14,528 nt of DNA from contig DATAQW010000091.1 in assembly GCA_036264445.1 (NCBI GenBank), positions 1 through 14,528 on the forward strand, written 5' to 3'. Both the position numbers and the translations under genes were made by a program. Origin of the DNA: Pseudacidobacterium sp036264445 (GTDB lineage: Bacteria; Acidobacteriota; Terriglobia; Terriglobales; Acidobacteriaceae). Under the pieces are notes generated by a model. It saw only the letters and a program-made list of their open reading frames with translations, was not told the DNA's origin and searched no databases. This document shows, in pieces, positions 1 through 6,723 of the stretch (the first letter of the stretch is position 1; each line of letters begins with the position of its first letter).

Positions 1-231
1 GCAGCAGTTTTTGCCTTTCTGCACACCAGCCAGTTCGGCTACCCATATCCGCGCATTTTTCTTCGCGCCCTCGACAACAACACGCAGTACCGCTTGCACT
101 GGATCACCACAAAACCCGGAGGAGACCTGCCTGAAACCGCCAGCGGCGCATACTGGATGAGCCACGGCGTTGATCTAGACCTGCACGGCGATTTCCAGGC
201 AACAGCTTTTCGTTTGGATAAAGTACAGTAA
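1..231 (+). CDS. C-terminal fragment of probable GH36 alpha-galactosidase (5' end outside window)
   Basis: Frame 1 is open from the first base to TAA at 229..231, giving 76 residues without a start, so the gene continues off the left edge. The fragment reads like the C-terminal beta-sandwich of GH36 alpha-galactosidases: an aromatic HTSQFGYPYPRIFLRALD stretch (residues 8-25 of the fragment), then a G-x-Y-W-M segment and a terminal LDLHGDFQATAFRL strand, a common ending in that family. GH36 enzymes remove terminal alpha-galactose from oligosaccharides by a retaining mechanism; the catalytic aspartates lie upstream and are not visible. The gene ends 6 bp before the DinB-like gene on the same strand, so the two may share a transcript, and it converges on the large minus-strand sugar operon. 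The family call rests on a short tail and is from recall of family endings. Confidence 0.72.
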   Translation, partial: AAVFAFLHTSQFGYPYPRIFLRALDNNTQYRLHWITTKPGGDLPETASGAYWMSHGVDLDLHGDFQATAFRLDKVQ

Positions 232-237
232 CTGCAT

Positions 238-750
238 ATGAGCCAGATTCCAGCGTGGTTTGAGAGGAAATTCGACTTCGCTTTTCCTGTAGAGCAATAC
301 CCTAACGTTTGCATTCGCCTGCAGGGCACGCCAGCGCGTCTGGAAGAAATGCTTCGAGATGTCCCGAACAGCAAGCTACAGGAGAAACCGGAATCGAAGT
401 GGTCTGCTCAGGAACATGCAGGCCACCTGCTCGATCTGGAACCTCTCTGGATGGCGCGTATCGAGGATTTCTTAACCAACCGCGAAACGCTAACGGTTGC
501 CGATCTGACCAATCGCAAAACTCACGAAGCGAACCACAATGCGCGGGAGATCACTGGGATTTTGGCTGAGTTCCGAAGAGAGCGGTTTCGACTGATAACA
601 CGTATAAGAGAATTTCAGCTCAAAGCATTCTCGCGGTCGCTGCTTCATCCGCGGCTGAAGCAGCCTATGCGCCTGGTGGATCATTTGTATTTTGTTGCGG
701 AGCACGATGATCATCATCTGGCAAAGATCTGGGAAATGATTCATCCATAA
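238..750 (+). CDS. DinB/YfiT-like metal-binding four-helix protein
   Basis: A 170-residue protein with the pattern of the DinB superfamily of four-helix bundles. The second helix has W55-S-A-Q-E-H-A-G-H63, and the last helix has H156-D-D-H-H160; H63, H156 and H160 are the likely metal-binding triad. Family members include bacillithiol or mycothiol S-transferases and putative metal-dependent hydrolases, and many have no known substrate. No signal peptide or membrane segment is visible, so it should be cytoplasmic. The length is normal for the family. The ATG lies 6 bp after the stop of the alpha-galactosidase gene, without a strong ribosome site, so translation may depend on coupling. The stop codon directly abuts the stop of the convergent permease gene. 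The family assignment is good; the specific function is unknown. Confidence 0.8.
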   Translation: MSQIPAWFERKFDFAFPVEQYPNVCIRLQGTPARLEEMLRDVPNSKLQEKPESKWSAQEHAGHLLDLEPLWMARIEDFLTNRETLTVADLTNRKTHEANHNAREITGILAEFRRERFRLITRIREFQLKAFSRSLLHPRLKQPMRLVDHLYFVAEHDDHHLAKIWEMIHP

Positions 751-2166
751 TCAAGCCGTAATCTTCGTGCGCTTTTTTCGTTCTGAGAAGTAGTACACAG
801 CAACCCCCGCGCCAACCAGAAAGATCGTTGAGCCGATCACCTTTGCAATCGCAAGAGGCTTATTCGGTTCTTCCTCCGGAGGAATGACCGAGAGCACAAT
901 CGTCAGGAGCGTCGTCAACAAGCCAACGGAAGCCAGTGCAATCGCAACTTTCTTGCCTCCGGGGATACGCATCACATCTTCGGAAGCAGCTTCGCGCTGC
1001 AAGCGAATCATCGAAAGGAACAGCAGCGCGAACGGAATAAAATAAGTGATGATCGACATGCTCACCAGCACGTTGTATGCGCTGCGCACCGTGCTCCCGG
1101 CCTGACTGAGCAACGCGCAAAGCATCCCCGCCAGTCCATAGATGCCAATCGCAACCCAAGGCGTACGCCAGCGTGGATGCACATGTCCAAAGACCGGAGG
1201 CAGGTAGCGATCAATGCCGGCTACAAATGGCAGCCTTGAAGTAGAAGAAAGAAAACTGGCTGCTCCACCAACACTGTTGAGCACTACAAGCAATGCCACC
1301 GGCGCGATAAGCCAGCTTAGTTTGAGATTCGAACACATCAAATCAATGGCGTTGGCAAATCCACTCACTCCGCTGACGGTAGAGCTCGGCAAAGCCACAA
1401 GCATGGCAACTGTTCCTGCAATGTAAATCAAAGTAATCAGAACAGCGGCCAGGATTAGAGCACGCGGAATTGTACGCCGCGCATCTTTGATCTCCTCGCC
1501 CATAAACGACCCCGTCTCGCAGCCGCCAAACGCGAAGAAGATCGTCGACCAGAAAACAGCGTTCTTCAAATCAGCATGAGGGATGAGGCCGGGCAAGGAG
1601 AAATCGGTAGCGGAGCCATAATGCCTTGCAAACACAACCGCCAGCACAATGAGCACGGCAGCCGGAATCCATGTGCCTATTGCGCAACAGCTATTCAGCC
1701 ACTTGCCATGCTTCAGTCCAATAATGTTTAAAAAAGTGATCAGAGCGAGCCAGATCAGCGCAAAAATCAAGTAATACGCAGTGCTGTTGGCCAGATGCTC
1801 TCCTGATTTTCCAACCGCGAAGAGCGCGCTGCCCGCACCGAAATAAAGGACAGCCGGAAAATAAGGCAGATTGCTCATCCAGTAGGTCCATGCCGCGATG
1901 AATCCAGTGAAATCACCGAAGGCGCGCTGCGTCCAGACATACAAACCGCCCTCTTGCGGATAGCGTGAAGAAAGCTCAAGCACACTGCCCGCGAGCGGCA
2001 CAAAGAAAAACAGACAGGCAAAGATCCAGACGGTGATTGTGCTCGGACCCGCTGCTGCTGCCGTGGCAATCCAGCGCAGGCTCAAGCCGCTCGCCAGATA
2101 GTAAAGCGTGAGATCAAACAGTCCGAGTTCGCGCGCAAGTTTCGAAGTAGCTGTTTTTTCCGGCAT
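751..2166 (-). CDS. APC-superfamily amino acid permease (second permease of the operon)
   Basis: An integral membrane protein of 471 residues with about 12 hydrophobic segments. The first helix region (LGLFDLTLYYLASGLSL), the loop YPQEGGLYVWTQRAFGD after the second helix, and the segment FGGCETGSFMGEEIKDARRTIPRA are characteristic of APC-superfamily amino acid transporters (the AA_permease_2 type that includes the glutamate:GABA antiporter group). Proton-coupled or exchange transport of an amino acid or amine is expected; the substrate cannot be read from sequence. I place the start at ATG 2166: the longest frame begins at 2298 but overlaps the 3' end of the oxidoreductase gene, and the extra 44 residues do not look like a permease N-terminus. 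ATG 2187 is an alternative; neither start has a good ribosome site. It is the last gene of the minus-strand run, 67 bp after the oxidoreductase. Confidence 0.85.
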   Translation of the reverse strand: MPEKTATSKLARELGLFDLTLYYLASGLSLRWIATAAAAGPSTITVWIFACLFFFVPLAGSVLELSSRYPQEGGLYVWTQRAFGDFTGFIAAWTYWMSNLPYFPAVLYFGAGSALFAVGKSGEHLANSTAYYLIFALIWLALITFLNIIGLKHGKWLNSCCAIGTWIPAAVLIVLAVVFARHYGSATDFSLPGLIPHADLKNAVFWSTIFFAFGGCETGSFMGEEIKDARRTIPRALILAAVLITLIYIAGTVAMLVALPSSTVSGVSGFANAIDLMCSNLKLSWLIAPVALLVVLNSVGGAASFLSSTSRLPFVAGIDRYLPPVFGHVHPRWRTPWVAIGIYGLAGMLCALLSQAGSTVRSAYNVLVSMSIITYFIPFALLFLSMIRLQREAASEDVMRIPGGKKVAIALASVGLLTTLLTIVLSVIPPEEEPNKPLAIAKVIGSTIFLVGAGVAVYYFSERKKRTKITA

Positions 2167-2171
2167 GAAGA

Positions 2172-2210
2172 GGTTTCGCGCCAGCATAACTGTTACGAAA
2201 CGCGAAAACC
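2172..2210 (-). other. Imperfect inverted repeat in the leader of the second permease gene
   Basis: GGTTTCGCG at 2172..2180 is complementary to CGCGAAAACC at 2201..2210 except for one bulged base, with a 20-base loop. It lies immediately upstream of the likely start codon (2166), in the only gap longer than 50 bp downstream of the receptor gene. There is no T-run after it, so it is not a typical terminator. It could be an RNA hairpin affecting translation or transcript processing, or chance. Confidence 0.3.
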
Positions 2211-2233
2211 AGAATTTATTTATTGCTGTGATT

Positions 2234-3850
2234 TCATGAGTGTCCCCGGGTGTATGCTTCAAAATCCTGCAGCACAGCCATCGCCGCATTACGCCCATTG
2301 ATGCCGATCACACTGCCACCGGGATGCGTGCATGCTCCACAGAGATAGAAGCCCTGCATTGGCGTGCGCGCCGTAAGCCGGTTCTCCCACATGTAAGGAG
2401 GCAAACATTCACCTTGAAAGATATGTCCTCCAGTAAGCCCGACTTTTTCTTCAATGTCCGGCGGTCCAAGAACCTGTGCATCAATCACAGCAGTATCGAT
2501 GTTGCTGCAAAACCTTCCAAGCGAATCTAGAGCCAGCTTGCGAACTTCGTCACGGCGTTCATTCCACGTGCCTTTTTCAAACTGATAGGGAACATACTGA
2601 GCAAAAACACTCATCGTATGGCGGCCTTTCGGCGCGACACTTGCATCGTGCACACTCTGAAAATAAAGCTCGCACCATAGATGTTCAGGCAAATGTCCAG
2701 CGCGAGCAGAGACATAACCTGCTTTCCATTCAGACTTGGTGAGAGGCGCATTGATCTGACCGAAATGATACGGTTCCAGCGTGCCCGGGCACGCCTTAAA
2801 ATTCGGCAACTCACTCAACAAAACATTCAGCTTCACCGTGCATCCTTCAATCGGGACCGACTCAATCTTTGTTTTCCACGCACTGGCAGCAGCGCTGCCC
2901 AGCATACTGAGTGTACGGCGCGGATCAGCGTTCGAGACTATAACCGGTGCATTGATAAGTTCGCCGCATTCGAGCACAACACCTTCTCCAGGTATGATGG
3001 CGGCCACAGGGACTCCAGCAGCTATGGCCGCTCCAGCTTCGCGTGCGGCGTCGCAGAAGTAGAACGAAACCATGCCCATTCCGCCCTTCACGTATCCCCA
3101 CATGCCGGGCATGCCGCCAAGTCGTCCGGAAGAATGATGAAAGCGAATCGATGCAGTGCCTGGATCGAATGGACTGGCATTGGTGCCTATCACTCCCTGG
3201 CCAAGCAGAGCAATTTGCAAACGCTCGTCGTCCAGATAATGTTCAACAAACTCCGCCATCGACCACTCAAAGAGCAGCTTCCGTGCTTCTTCATCATTTC
3301 CCAGTCGCTTCTCAATCTGCTCGCGGGTTGGCGCGTCACCAATCCACATATCGCCGTCGCCAGCAGGTCGCAGCTTATCGCGTAAACGCTGCACGACATT
3401 GCTCATAGCGCCCCAACCTTCAACATCACAACGGCTGAAGCGACGAATTTCCTCCTCACACTTCGCATCGTCATCCCAGAGCTGTACGCTGCTTCCGTCC
3501 AGAAACGGAACAAACAACCCGTTGACCGCAGGCGTCCAGTCAAAGCCCCGTTGCGGCAAATTCAGCTCTTCCACAACTAGCGGATGCAGCAATCCTGCCA
3601 GATAAGCGCACGGAGACATGCGCACTCCGGGAAATGGCTCTTCAATGGTGCAGGCCCCGCCTACGCGGTCACGCGCTTCAAGCACCAGGACGCGTTTTCC
3701 TGCGCGAGCCAGATAGGCAGCGCAGGCAAGGCCATTGTGTCCAGCCCCAATAACAACCACATCCCATTTACGCTGCGCTAATTCTTTGATGGGAGCGGGC
3801 AGTCCGATTTTGCCCAGTACATTCGCGGTTAAGGTTTGAGCTCCAGCCAT
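2234..3850 (-). CDS. FAD-dependent oxidoreductase of the phytoene-desaturase-like / PYROXD2 family
   Basis: A 538-residue flavoprotein. After a 28-residue N-terminal extension comes the Rossmann dinucleotide-binding motif VVVIGAGHNG (GAGHNG at residues 35-40), then the acidic end of the second strand (LEARDRVGGACT), typical of the CrtI/amine-oxidase-like group. The C-terminal FAD signature runs from G500 to A523 (GFYLCGACTHPGGSVIG...GRNAA). The whole pattern, including the GQGVIG...GG-MPGMWGYVKGGMG-M region, matches 'NAD(P)/FAD-dependent oxidoreductases' related to human PYROXD2 rather than true carotenoid desaturases. No other carotenoid gene is in the window. The physiological substrate is unknown. 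The gene starts 17 bp after thpR and is probably co-transcribed with it. No signal peptide is visible; it is presumably cytoplasmic or membrane-associated. Confidence 0.88.
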   Translation of the reverse strand: MAGAQTLTANVLGKIGLPAPIKELAQRKWDVVVIGAGHNGLACAAYLARAGKRVLVLEARDRVGGACTIEEPFPGVRMSPCAYLAGLLHPLVVEELNLPQRGFDWTPAVNGLFVPFLDGSSVQLWDDDAKCEEEIRRFSRCDVEGWGAMSNVVQRLRDKLRPAGDGDMWIGDAPTREQIEKRLGNDEEARKLLFEWSMAEFVEHYLDDERLQIALLGQGVIGTNASPFDPGTASIRFHHSSGRLGGMPGMWGYVKGGMGMVSFYFCDAAREAGAAIAAGVPVAAIIPGEGVVLECGELINAPVIVSNADPRRTLSMLGSAAASAWKTKIESVPIEGCTVKLNVLLSELPNFKACPGTLEPYHFGQINAPLTKSEWKAGYVSARAGHLPEHLWCELYFQSVHDASVAPKGRHTMSVFAQYVPYQFEKGTWNERRDEVRKLALDSLGRFCSNIDTAVIDAQVLGPPDIEEKVGLTGGHIFQGECLPPYMWENRLTARTPMQGFYLCGACTHPGGSVIGINGRNAAMAVLQDFEAYTRGHS

Positions 3851-3867
3851 TGGTATTGCAATGCAGA

Positions 3868-4416
3868 TTACATCAATGGGAAGCGCTCGCGCACTTCATA
3901 TCGTGAACCGGACGGCTCTGTGGAGCTCTGATAGAGCAGAAACTCCTGCGAGGTAAACCCGGACAGTATGGGAACAGGCTTCTCGTGTATAGCCTGCTTC
4001 AAGCGCTTGAAATCGGGCAAAGGCCCGCGGCCCTTATTCCGCGCCAGAGTGATGTGCGGAGAGTATGGTCGCGCTTCCGGCTCAAAGCCGCAACGCTGAA
4101 GCACCTGTTCAACCTGATAATGCAATGCAACAAGCGTTTTTGTTGCCTGCACTGCGACATGAAATACGCCAGCCCGCTCAAAGAAGCCCGGCTCTGCCAG
4201 ATGAATCTCAACCGAACTCGCACGTACAGTTCGCAATTGATCGACGATGCACACGTATCTCGCATCGTCCGCTTCTCCCAGGAATTGCAGCGTGACATGC
4301 CACTGTTGCGGCGTCGACCACCGCAGACGCGCAAATACTTCGCTCAGACCGCTCACATACGATGCAAGAGCCTGTTCCGTTTCATCTGACAGAGCAATGC
4401 CGACGAAGAGCCGCAC
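3868..4416 (-). CDS. thpR: RNA 2',3'-cyclic phosphodiesterase (2H phosphoesterase, ThpR/LigT)
   Basis: A 182-residue protein with the two HxTx tetrapeptides that define the 2H phosphoesterase superfamily: HVTL at residues 40-43 and HITL at 121-124. The N-terminal MRLFVGIAL strand and the segment Y118-S-P-H-I-T-L-A-R are standard for the bacterial 2'-5' RNA ligase/ThpR branch. The family hydrolyses 2',3'-cyclic phosphates on RNA ends and can ligate tRNA halves through 2'-5' bonds in vitro. Length is normal. The start codon is GTG (4414..4416), only 4 bp after the kinase stop; a stop in the same frame overlaps the kinase end, so no longer start exists. A GGAAG at 4429..4433 is a distant ribosome site, and translational coupling to the kinase is likely. 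Its presence inside a sugar operon is unexplained; thpR genes often sit in unrelated neighbourhoods. Confidence 0.93.
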   Translation of the reverse strand: MRLFVGIALSDETEQALASYVSGLSEVFARLRWSTPQQWHVTLQFLGEADDARYVCIVDQLRTVRASSVEIHLAEPGFFERAGVFHVAVQATKTLVALHYQVEQVLQRCGFEPEARPYSPHITLARNKGRGPLPDFKRLKQAIHEKPVPILSGFTSQEFLLYQSSTEPSGSRYEVRERFPLM

Positions 4417-4420
4417 AGCA

Positions 4421-5365
4421 CTACTTTACTTCCGCAGAGTGCTCGGCGAAAAACTGCTCCAGACCCGCGCGGCTCTGAAATGCGGCAACGCCACCTACCA
4501 TCGTGGTTGAAACTGCGCCAGCAAGATTGCCCTGGCGCAGGCAATCTTCCATAGCCCATCCGCGAATATAGCCATGCAGAAAGCCTGCATTGAAGCTGTC
4601 TCCTGCTCCCACAGCGTCAATGGGCAACACTTTTACAGCAGAGGCAGTCCAGCGCCGCTTGCGCGTGCAGGCAATCGCTCCTTCAGCGCCCTTCTTTACG
4701 ACAATCAGAGGCACAAATTGCAAAAGCCATTCAATGGCTTCGTCGATGTTCTCGGTGTGCGCCATGCGGCACGCCTCATACTCGTTAGGCAGCAACACAT
4801 GCACATGTCTCAGAACCTCTCTGATAGAGTCGTCCCACGTATCACTCGGATCATCATTGGTATCAAGCGAGATAGTAAGGCCGGCTTCTTTCAACCGTGC
4901 AAAGAGCCTCGGTACATCGCTTCGCAGTGAAGTCTGCAAAAAGTAAGACGCAAGATGGAAGTGCCGTGCAGAGCACAGATAATCAAGATCAAGCTGATCG
5001 AAAGTCAGGTGAGGGGCCGTTCCCGGATACGTGAGCATTCTTCGCGTGCCATTGTGCTGCAACAACACAGTGAAGCCCGTGCTAATGTGATGGTCGGCGA
5101 AAATTGCGCGCGAGACATCCACCCCGGCATTCTCAAGCTCACGCCTGCATTGCGGCGAAAATACATCGTTTGCCAGAATGGTGATGAACCCAACGCGATT
5201 GCCCAAAGCTCCCAGGTTATGCGCGGTAATTGCAGGAGATCCGCCAAGCACTATCGCAGCATGATTGGCCAGCAATTCCCGCTCAACCGGTAATTCCTCA
5301 GGCAGCCCGTAGAGCAGCAGGTCAAGGTTGAACTCGCCTACGATTGTGATGTCGAACTTGCGCAT
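4421..5365 (-). CDS. PfkB-family carbohydrate kinase
   Basis: A 314-residue cytoplasmic kinase of the ribokinase/PfkB fold, a normal length for the family. The N-terminus has the usual ITIVGEFNLDL strand, followed by L-G-G-S-P-A-I-T-A-H-N-L-G-A-L-G (about residues 40-55), which resembles PfkB signature 1. Signature 2 is D250-A-V-G-A-G-D-S-F258, in which D256 is the catalytic base and the GAG loop forms the anion hole. The family phosphorylates sugars, nucleosides and some vitamins with ATP; the substrate-binding residues do not let me choose a substrate. The gene lies 4 bp after the first APC permease and 4 bp before thpR. The position next to a transporter suggests it phosphorylates the imported compound. 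Permease-PfkB pairs also occur in fructoselysine use (FrlA/FrlD), but this protein has no specific FrlD marks that I can see. Confidence 0.9.
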   Translation of the reverse strand: MRKFDITIVGEFNLDLLLYGLPEELPVERELLANHAAIVLGGSPAITAHNLGALGNRVGFITILANDVFSPQCRRELENAGVDVSRAIFADHHISTGFTVLLQHNGTRRMLTYPGTAPHLTFDQLDLDYLCSARHFHLASYFLQTSLRSDVPRLFARLKEAGLTISLDTNDDPSDTWDDSIREVLRHVHVLLPNEYEACRMAHTENIDEAIEWLLQFVPLIVVKKGAEGAIACTRKRRWTASAVKVLPIDAVGAGDSFNAGFLHGYIRGWAMEDCLRQGNLAGAVSTTMVGGVAAFQSRAGLEQFFAEHSAEVK

Positions 5366-5369
5366 ACAA

Positions 5370-6710
5370 TTATGAAATGGTTTCCGGCAGATGAATCTGT
5401 CTGCGGCGTATCACCCAAAGCAGAATGCCGGTAACTGCCCAAACTGTTCCAGCAATGCGCGCCACTGGACCAAGGTTCGTCCAGATAAAGAGACACGTGA
5501 GAAAACCGGCAGTCGAAATCAGCATCGGGAACCATTGCGTCATCCCGCCGCTGCGCCACCCGCGCACGACTGACGAAACATTCACGCCCATAAATGCGAG
5601 CAGCGCGCCGTAGTTCAACAGCTCCGTCCCAAGCTGATAGCTGAAAACCAACCCGCCAGCGAGGCAGATCACGCCAATCAGAATCACGTTGTTGCGCGGG
5701 ATACGGTTTTTGGGATGAATCGCGCCAAAGAATTTCTGCGGCAGGGCGCCATCCTGTCCCATAACCAGCAACAGGCGTGCGGCACCAAGCTGTGATGCCA
5801 TACCCGATCCCATATTTGCGAGCAATAAAGCGGCATTCACTATCGCAAAAAGAATGGGCCCGCCTACATGGCCTGAGATGTGAACATAAGCCGTATCGAT
5901 ATCAGGAAATGCTTTACCTCGCGGCCACACCAGTTGGCCAAGATAGACCTCAATCGCCGCAAGAATACCGGTGATGAAGCAGGTCAGCACAATAGCGCGC
6001 GGAATACTGCGCGCAGGGTCCTTCGCTTCGTCCGTTAATGTTGAAATGCCGTCGAAGCCGATATAGGTAAGTACCGCAATTGAAGTGCCGCGCAACAAGC
6101 CGCTTCGCGAAAATGTGTCCGGATCGTAAAACGGTTGCGTAAAAAACGAAACCGACTGATGCGGCAGATGAAACAAGTAGCGCAGTGCAGCGAACACAAC
6201 CAGAACGATCACGATGCCCAGCGCAGCTGCCATCCCAGCGTTGATACGCGCCGAGGTCTCGACGCCATTCAGGTTCAGCATCGTAAACAAGCCTGCGAAG
6301 AAGACAACCAGCACAGGATACGGAATATCAGGGATAAAATTCTGCGCGGCTTTGCTGCACCATATCGTGCAGATCAGTGGATTCAGGATGTAATCCATCG
6401 CCATGCACCAGCCGGTCAGATAGCCCAGGCTCGCGTGCAGCTCCTTACCGACATACATGAACGCCGAACCGCCATGTGGATACACGCGCGCCATGCGCCC
6501 ATAGCTGACAGAGGTAAACAACATAGCCACCATCGCGCACAGAATCGCAGTAACAACATGACCGCGTGCTTCCTGATAGATGACGCCAAAGCTGGGCATT
6601 GGCGCCGTAGGTTGAATGAGGATGATGCCGTAAAGCACCAGGTCCCTGAAGCGCAGGCTTCTGCGCAGTGTAAGCTGACCCTCATTCGCAATTGCTGATT
6701 GACTCGACAT
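5370..6710 (-). CDS. APC-superfamily permease resembling PuuP-type amine/amino acid importers
   Basis: A 446-residue inner-membrane protein with about 12 hydrophobic segments. Segments match APC carriers of the putrescine importer (PuuP) type: LRRSLRFRDLVLYGI at the start of helix 1, YPHGGSAFMYVGKELHASLG before helix 3, TYIGFDGISTLTDEAKDPAR around helix 6, then ARLLLVMGQDGALPQKFFG and HPKNRIPRNN. The expected role is proton- or sodium-driven uptake of an amine, amino acid or related compound. I chose ATG 6710, giving the MSSQSAIANEGQ N-terminus. A longer frame from 6782 overlaps the hydrolase gene and adds a Cys-rich stretch foreign to the family. An AAGG ribosome site at 6720..6723, 9 bp upstream, overlaps the hydrolase stop codon and suggests translational coupling. 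It sits 11 bp after the hydrolase and 4 bp before the kinase. Confidence 0.88.
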   Translation of the reverse strand: MSSQSAIANEGQLTLRRSLRFRDLVLYGIILIQPTAPMPSFGVIYQEARGHVVTAILCAMVAMLFTSVSYGRMARVYPHGGSAFMYVGKELHASLGYLTGWCMAMDYILNPLICTIWCSKAAQNFIPDIPYPVLVVFFAGLFTMLNLNGVETSARINAGMAAALGIVIVLVVFAALRYLFHLPHQSVSFFTQPFYDPDTFSRSGLLRGTSIAVLTYIGFDGISTLTDEAKDPARSIPRAIVLTCFITGILAAIEVYLGQLVWPRGKAFPDIDTAYVHISGHVGGPILFAIVNAALLLANMGSGMASQLGAARLLLVMGQDGALPQKFFGAIHPKNRIPRNNVILIGVICLAGGLVFSYQLGTELLNYGALLAFMGVNVSSVVRGWRSGGMTQWFPMLISTAGFLTCLFIWTNLGPVARIAGTVWAVTGILLWVIRRRQIHLPETIS

Positions 6711-6719
6711 CTGTATTGA

Positions 6720-6723
6720 CCTT
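6720..6723 (-). promoter_or_regulatory. Ribosome binding site of the PuuP-like permease, overlapping the upstream stop codon
   Basis: AAGG on the minus strand, 9 bases before ATG 6710. Its AA forms the end of the GH2 stop codon TAA (6722..6724). It supports the 6710 start and suggests that ribosomes finishing the hydrolase reinitiate on the permease. Confidence 0.6.

Noticed and set aside
2681..3385. Plus-strand open frame of 234 codons opposite the FAD oxidoreductase
   Set aside because: It is antisense to a gene with both FAD motifs intact, and its product has no coherent family pattern.
2234..3850. Calling the flavoprotein a carotenoid (phytoene) desaturase
   Set aside because: It has the general fold motifs, but the overall pattern fits the PYROXD2-like group and there are no crtB or other carotenoid genes in the window.
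6135..6698. Plus-strand open frame of 187 codons opposite the first permease
   Set aside because: It is a shadow of the permease gene, full of His, Arg and Gln with no hydrophobic core or motif.
4421..6710. Naming the permease-kinase pair frlA/frlD
   Set aside because: Gene order and families fit, but the kinase lacks features I can tie specifically to FrlD, the permease looks more like PuuP, and no FrlB deglycase is present.
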